From positions 1 to 6,325 of the forward strand of contig JAJZFK010000054.1 in NCBI GenBank assembly GCA_021805405.1: 6,325 bases of DNA, read 5' to 3'. Below are positions 5,243 to 6,325 of this stretch, one piece after another. Made by a program: the position numbers and the translations under genes. The number at the start of each line of letters is the position of its first letter. The first letter of the stretch is position 1. Below the pieces are notes generated by a model. That model saw only the letters and a program-made list of their open reading frames with translations, made no database searches and was not told where the DNA came from. Source of the DNA: a bacterium. GTDB lineage: Bacteria > Armatimonadota > Chthonomonadetes > Chthonomonadales > Chthonomonadaceae.

Positions 5243-6325
5243 TTATGCAGGTACCCCGGCATGCCGGTGAGAGCGGTGCACGTTCTGTTGCTGCAGTTCG
5301 TACAGGCGGGCATATTTGCCATTTTTTTGCAACAACTCGTCTGGCGAGCCAGATTCCGCAATCTCTCCATTTTCCATGACTACTACAATATCTGCGAACC
5401 GCGTGGTGGTTAGTCTGTGAGCTATCATGATTGTCGTCCTACCTGCAGATGCCCGCTGCAGGGCCTCCATTACCAGCATTTCTGATACAGTATCCAGGCC
5501 GCTTGTTGGCTCATCCAGTATAAGAATAGCTGAATTGCGCAGAACCGCTCTGGCGATGGCAATGCGTTGTTTCTGCCCGCCCGATAGCGAGGAACCCCGT
5601 TCTGCAATGTGGGTTTCAAGGCCATCGGGTAAACTTTGAATAAAGTCCCAAATGTTTGCAGTTCGAGCCGCTTCCTCAATAGCCACATCAGTAGATATGT
5701 GGCAGCCAAACGTAATGTTCTCGCGCACTGTGCCACTAAATAGCAGTGCATCCTGCAAAACGAGTGCAACCTGTTCGCGCACCGAGTGCAATTGAAACGA
5801 GCGAACATCCCTGCCGTCCAGCAATACGGCACCGTTTTCTGCATCGTACAGGCGCGGAATAAGGCTGGCAAGAGTGCTTTTTCCTGCTCCTGTTGAACCC
5901 ACAATTGCGACCTGCTGCCCAGGTTCAATCCTTAGAGACACTCCATTAAGGACAGGCAACCCGGCAGTATAGGCAAAACTGACGTTTCGAAGTTCAATTG
6001 CACCAGTTAGACGCGGTGCAGGCGCTGCACCTGCTCTGTCTTGAACTTCAGGAATTTCATCCAGTATTGCGGCTACTCGCTCCAGCCCGATTACAGCCTT
6101 ATTCGTAATAAGAGAGAGCCGGGCGAGTTGACGAAGTGGTCGATAAAGACCGGTAACATACGCGAAAAAAAGTACAACATCACCCGTGGTAAGTGCCCCG
6201 CTCAGCATTCGCACAGCACCATACCGCATGACAACTACCAGCCCAATTGCAGCGAGAATGTCTACAACCGGTGTGAGTTCCGCCTGAAACCGGTTAGTAT
6301 CAAGGTAAGCATTCAAACTATAGAT
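5243..6325 (-). CDS. ABC exporter subunit, fused membrane and ATPase domains (5' partial)
   Basis: This is the C-terminal 360 residues of a type IV (MsbA-like, formerly type I exporter) ABC half-transporter in the inner membrane. The frame is open to the window edge, so the apparent TTG at 6316 is an internal Leu codon. Counting that codon as residue 1, the end of the transmembrane domain is seen first, with a hydrophobic helix near 17-33 and the typical GDVVLFFAYVTGLYRPLRQLA coupling region (45-65). The complete ATPase domain follows: A-loop Tyr116, Walker A GSTGAGKS (140-147), Q-loop Gln188, signature LSGGQ (244-248), Walker B ILILDE (264-269), D-loop SGLD (272-275) and H-loop His300. All catalytic residues are intact. 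A short His/Arg-containing tail ends the protein. The substrate is not readable from this half. The neighbouring sugar-nucleotide epimerase suggests lipid or glycan export, but such exporters also move peptides and drugs. The gene is upstream of the epimerase in a likely operon. Confidence 0.95.
   Translation of the reverse strand: MYSLNAYLDTNRFQAELTPVVDILAAIGLVVVMRYGAVRMLSGALTTGDVVLFFAYVTGLYRPLRQLARLSLITNKAVIGLERVAAILDEIPEVQDRAGAAPAPRLTGAIELRNVSFAYTAGLPVLNGVSLRIEPGQQVAIVGSTGAGKSTLASLIPRLYDAENGAVLLDGRDVRSFQLHSVREQVALVLQDALLFSGTVRENITFGCHISTDVAIEEAARTANIWDFIQSLPDGLETHIAERGSSLSGGQKQRIAIARAVLRNSAILILDEPTSGLDTVSEMLVMEALQRASAGRTTIMIAHRLTTTRFADIVVVMENGEIAESGSPDELLQKNGKYARLYELQQQNVHRSHRHAGVPA

Noticed and set aside
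5170..5370. 67-residue N-terminal extension of the epimerase frame
   Set aside because: It overlaps the end of the exporter gene, has no Rossmann-family match, and a good ribosome binding site supports the ATG at 5169.
5470..5928. 152-codon minus-strand frame within the exporter ATPase domain
   Set aside because: It is the same strand in another frame; the intact Walker A, signature and Walker B motifs are in the other frame.

Overview
The window is bacterial DNA of roughly balanced base composition with ordinary gene density. It holds no rRNA, tRNA, CRISPR array, transposase or integrase that I can see. The best lineage clue is the 662-residue polytopic membrane protein at 1367-3355. It looks like the DUF6785/DUF6784 group, which from memory is found mainly in Armatimonadota, Planctomycetota and Verrucomicrobiota. 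An Armatimonadota-like source is my tentative guess. It rests on family recognition, not on a database search.

Layout. The left edge (1-798, +) is the C-terminal part of the E2 subunit of 2-oxoglutarate dehydrogenase (SucB), closed by a strong hairpin at 824-853. The next 500 or so bases (854-1366) hold one doubtful 84-codon reading frame (983-1237, +) and little else. The DUF6785-like membrane protein follows (1367-3355, +), with a clear Shine-Dalgarno sequence. It ends in a very strong symmetrical terminator (3365-3412) that also serves the gene converging from the other side. That gene (3432-3857, -) encodes a small, probably exported protein of unknown function. An AT-rich, promoter-like intergenic region (3858-4116) separates it from a two-gene minus-strand cluster. 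The cluster consists of an ABC exporter subunit entering from the right edge (5243-6325, -, N-terminus missing) and, 73 bases downstream of it, a UDP-glucuronate 4-epimerase-type sugar-nucleotide epimerase (4117-5169, -).

How the genes fit together. SucB is central metabolism and looks like the end of its transcription unit. The exporter and epimerase are probably co-transcribed and suggest a cell-envelope or surface-polysaccharide locus that continues beyond the right edge. The DUF6785-like protein and the small exported protein share only a terminator, so nothing ties them functionally. I found no convincing new multi-gene system. The least explained items are the DUF6785-like transporter-like protein, the small exported protein and the doubtful small frame at 983-1237.
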